From positions 1 through 19,537 of the forward strand of contig CAYZPO010000016.1 of assembly GCA_964480695.1 (NCBI GenBank): DNA of 19,537 nucleotides. Reading direction: 5' to 3'. Position 1 is the stretch's first letter, and every line of letters begins with the position of its first letter. Made by a program: the position numbers and the translations under genes. A model generated the notes under the pieces. The model saw only the letters and a list, made by a program, of their open reading frames with translations. It was not told the origin of the DNA and did not search any database. This DNA comes from CAZDDW01 sp964480695 (lineage in GTDB: Bacteria; Patescibacteriota; Patescibacteriia; UBA9934; CAZDDW01). Shown one piece after another: positions 17,595 through 19,537 of this stretch.

Positions 17595-17628
17595 GTTTTG
17601 TTCCTTTACCCTGCTGCTGGAGGTAAAA

Positions 17629-18267
17629 ATGCGCTGGGATAAGCTCGAAGTTGTCAAACACGAAGGTGTTCTTCCCTTTGATGAAGCGTTCGTCCGTGAG
17701 GCCAATCAGGTTACGGCTGCAGCCTTTGGCTATCCGGTCCCGCTCCAGGAAACCTACGACCATCTGGCCGAGTCTAACCTGGGCCACTTCGTCTACATCG
17801 AGGAAGATGAGGAGCGCAAGTTGATCGCCTATGCTCTGAACTACCTGTTCGAGGTGGAAGTGGGTAACCAGACCCTGCGCGTCAACTACTTCTCCAGTGC
17901 CTTCATTCTCACTGGCTTCCGTCGCGATCTGCTGCTGTACAAATGGCTGGGTAGACTACGGTTGATGCAAAACGAGGATATCATCCTCGTACGAACCCAA
18001 AGCCCGATCGTCATATCCTTTTTCACCTGGCTATGTGAGTTAGCCCGTATGCGTCTGGTCAGTCATCTGGATGACACAGTAGTACCAGACGGAGTCATGG
18101 CTGCGCTACAACACAAGTTCGGAGACACGACCATGATCTGGCCTGGAGTGTACGGTCGGTGTCTTACTGGTGAACCGGTTGAGCCCAAGACTCCACTGGC
18201 CCAGCAGCTCTCATCAAAAATCGACGTCACCGCTGGTGACGCCATCATCTTGGTCGGGATTCACTGA
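17629..18267 (+). CDS. GNAT-like N-acyltransferase candidate, attenuator-controlled
   Basis: The ATG at 17629 follows GGAGG at 17619 with ideal spacing. The 212-residue protein has the order expected of a GNAT fold: a helix with FVREANQVTAAAFGYP, strand GHFVYIEEDEERKLIAYALNY, an antiparallel strand ending RVNYFSSAFI, a helix-forming RRDLLLYKWLGRLRLM, then a strand DIILVRTQSP and a helix VISFFTWLCEL. The usual Q/R-x-x-G-x-G/A acetyl-CoA loop is not clear, so activity is uncertain. GC-rich codons match the other attenuator-controlled genes. It ends before a strong terminator at 18275. Substrate unknown. Confidence 0.5.
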   Translation: MRWDKLEVVKHEGVLPFDEAFVREANQVTAAAFGYPVPLQETYDHLAESNLGHFVYIEEDEERKLIAYALNYLFEVEVGNQTLRVNYFSSAFILTGFRRDLLLYKWLGRLRLMQNEDIILVRTQSPIVISFFTWLCELARMRLVSHLDDTVVPDGVMAALQHKFGDTTMIWPGVYGRCLTGEPVEPKTPLAQQLSSKIDVTAGDAIILVGIH

Positions 18268-18274
18268 CCTTCTC

Positions 18275-18309
18275 ACGCTCGAGCCCTTGCTCGAGCGTTC
18301 CTCTTTTTA
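18275..18309 (+). terminator. Terminator of the GNAT-like gene
   Basis: ACGCTCGAGC-cctt-GCTCGAGCGT is a perfect 10 bp stem followed by TCCTCTTTTT. It lies between convergent genes. Confidence 0.9.
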
Positions 18310-18873
18310 AAACTCCCCTTCAAGAATATGAGCCGCTGGATCTGGGTCGCCGTCATCAGGTTCGATAGTGATAACTACGAGAGGATAATCTGAGTAAGTT
18401 TCTCCGAATTCCCCAAACCACTCAAGCACCCATTCCCCACTTTCATTTTGCACCATGTCACCAGTGGAGAAAAAATCAAATGGTGACTGACGGACTAGCC
18501 AGCCTTCGTAAAAATAATTTTCCCCCGGAGCTGGCATATAAGCTTTGACCACGTGCCGGAAGAACCCGTCCTGGATTTCACGTGACGCTTCACCACTAGA
18601 CGAGCCGCCAGACACGTCAACAAGTTCGGTCGTATCGACCTGACCTGGGGTCATGGCGGGCTCAGTAACTTGGGTGTTGGTTTGAGTTTGGGAGCGGGAA
18701 TCTGAGACCACAGTGCTAGAGATATTTTCTTCGACACTATTCTCTTCGCCACCAGAACGGAACCAGAACAGGCCGATGATAAAAATAAAAACTAAAGCCG
18801 CAACCAAGAGCATCCATTTCGGAGCTCGGGGTCGACGCTTCTTACTTCCCATGTATGATGTTGGTCTTGGCAT
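18307..18873 (-). CDS. Single-pass membrane protein with small exported C-terminal domain
   Basis: This 188-residue protein starts with a basic cytoplasmic tail (SKKRRPRAPK), one TM helix (about 20-39), then a Ser/Thr-rich spacer. The C-terminal domain (about 100-188) contains HVVKAYMPAPGENYFYEGWL, FDFFSTGDM, and YPLVVITIEPDDGDPDPAAH with a closing HILEGEF. This resembles the anti-sigma-K (RskA-type) or DM13-like exported domain, where W-L, VVITLEP and HIL.G motifs recur; no zinc-binding anti-sigma part is present. The role is probably cell-surface or sensing. The start could also be the ATG at 18852. A palindrome-rich gap separates it from the AlkD-like gene upstream, with which it may be co-transcribed. 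Confidence 0.65.
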   Translation of the reverse strand: MPRPTSYMGSKKRRPRAPKWMLLVAALVFIFIIGLFWFRSGGEENSVEENISSTVVSDSRSQTQTNTQVTEPAMTPGQVDTTELVDVSGGSSSGEASREIQDGFFRHVVKAYMPAPGENYFYEGWLVRQSPFDFFSTGDMVQNESGEWVLEWFGEFGETYSDYPLVVITIEPDDGDPDPAAHILEGEF

Positions 18874-18882
18874 ATTTCAGAC

Positions 18883-18935
18883 GGGAACAAGTTCCCTGAG
18901 AAGATCTTCGAATACTTCTCAGCCAACTTGTTGGC
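18883..18935. repeat. Three successive short palindromes between genes
   Basis: GGGAACAAGTTCCC (18883-18896), then GAGAAG-11 bases-CTTCTC (about 18898-18920), which includes the perfect palindrome GAAGATCTTC, then GCCAACTTGTTGGC (18922-18935). The first and last share AAC-(AA/TT)-GTT centres. They may be mRNA hairpins that set expression of the downstream minus-strand gene, or operators. Confidence 0.55.
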
Positions 18936-18936
18936 G

Positions 18937-19537
18937 TTAAGACATGGCTTCCTTCTTCATTTTGGTTGGCATCTTTTCAATCGCATACCGCAAGGCTGTC
19001 CGTGGCATTTTGTGTTTGTATTTTACCACAAAATCGAACACAGCTTGCTGATTATCCTCGGCCGCGGCCTTGAGCATCCAACCATAACCTTTCTGTACTA
19101 GATCATCTTTGTCCATCATCAGCTTCTTGGCTACCCAGAAGATATCATCTAGATTCCCTTTGGTAACATAGAACGACCTGTGCGTAGTAATAAAACTCAC
19201 CGCAGCGGCTCGTCGCATCCAACGGTTATTTGAGCTTGTCCATTGTTTCACCTTTGGTGTCAGACTGGGATACATTTCCATCAGATCATGCATCGGATGA
19301 GTACAGAAATCATCAATCTTAGACCAGTTATTAAAATACTCACTGATCCAACGTTCGAAAATCTTAAAGTCCGATACCTCGAACTCTTTAGTAAATTTAC
19401 GAATCCACTGAGTCCCGATCGTCGTCTCCTCCTGAATGTTTGATTGATATAATTCTTCGCACAACTTAAAAACCTCGTTCTTTGACATCCCTTCGATCTC
19501 TTTCCAGTACTCACGAGCAATCTTGCGAACGATTGGT
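18937..19537 (-). CDS. AlkD-like DNA alkylation repair protein, 5' end outside the window
   Basis: The frame is open to the window edge: upstream of the ATG at 19488 it reads PIVRKIAREYWKEIEG, typical AlkD N-terminal sequence, so that ATG is internal and the gene is partial. HEAT-like helical repeats follow: WIRKFTKEFEVSDFKIFERW, NNWSKIDDFC (region of the catalytic-type Asp), SSNNRWMRRAAAVSFI (Trp/Arg repeat typical of AlkD) and DLVQKGYGWMLKAAAEDNQQ. AlkD glycosylases excise bulky or positively charged alkylated bases without base flipping. The last residues (RYAIEKMPTKMKKEAM) match the family's usual end. It shares the strand and possibly the transcript with 18307-18873. Confidence 0.85.
   Translation of the reverse strand, partial: PIVRKIAREYWKEIEGMSKNEVFKLCEELYQSNIQEETTIGTQWIRKFTKEFEVSDFKIFERWISEYFNNWSKIDDFCTHPMHDLMEMYPSLTPKVKQWTSSNNRWMRRAAAVSFITTHRSFYVTKGNLDDIFWVAKKLMMDKDDLVQKGYGWMLKAAAEDNQQAVFDFVVKYKHKMPRTALRYAIEKMPTKMKKEAMS

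Overview
The window looks like part of a Candidate Phyla Radiation (Patescibacteria, Parcubacteria-like) genome recovered from a metagenome. The inference rests on small, loosely packed genes, many orphan membrane proteins, several starts with a -10 box only 6-9 bases upstream (leaderless or nearly so), a DUF4015-type hydrolase, a membrane-tethered single-module ClpB/ClpC-like ATPase, normal use of TGA as stop, and a run of ten Ns (3375-3384) marking a scaffold gap. No rRNA, tRNA, CRISPR array or transposase gene was seen.

Two kinds of gene alternate. The first kind is AT-richer and mostly recognisable: AAA+ ATPase, DUF4015 hydrolase, cyclophilin lipoprotein, YbaK-type deacylase, HAD hydrolase, M19 dipeptidase, Asp/Glu racemase, LexA and AlkD-like glycosylase. 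These are often leaderless or start next to short AT-rich repeats. The second kind is GC-richer, mostly unrecognised and mostly on the + strand. These genes have good Shine-Dalgarno sites, strong -35/17 bp/extended -10 promoters and dedicated hairpin terminators. They are the TM microproteins and TonB/AgmX-like protein (2295-3109), a lipoprotein and a three-member paralogous family (5131-9031), a minus-strand orphan (10157-11134), an ATP-grasp-like gene (11522), a 411-residue orphan (13389) and a GNAT-like gene (17629).

Layout: 1-2206, minus-strand ATPase and hydrolase. 2226-3179, a + strand membrane cassette. 3186-4619, a minus operon (small secreted protein, cyclophilin, acidic protein). 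4693-5104, two TM proteins, the second reading through its own terminator. 5131-9094, lipoprotein plus a tandem paralogue array punctuated by near-identical terminator/promoter junctions. 9107-9974, a frameshifted HNH nuclease and the YbaK protein. 10021-12433, divergent orphan and ATP-grasp-like units around a palindrome-rich promoter region. 12498-14624, HAD and the 411-residue orphan. 14711-17063, dipeptidase, racemase, LexA. 17169-18267, a basic microprotein, a long hairpin RNA and the GNAT-like gene. 18307-19537, an anchored domain protein and the AlkD-like gene cut by the window edge.

The most striking signal is regulatory. Three unrelated GC-rich genes (11522, 13389, 17629) each have a promoter whose -10 is followed 9-10 bases later by the ATG of a short leader ORF, then a terminator hairpin with an alternative upstream pairing partner, then the gene. 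The leader ORFs hold His-His-His, a Thr/Arg-rich run, and Tyr-Tyr-Tyr. This resembles ribosome-mediated attenuation, here attached to orphan genes rather than amino-acid biosynthesis. A second signal is a family of palindromic elements inserted in frame inside two unrelated proteins (2014-2107 and 15122-15150), comparable to Rickettsia palindromic elements. All assignments come from reading the sequence by eye; no searches or folding programs were run.
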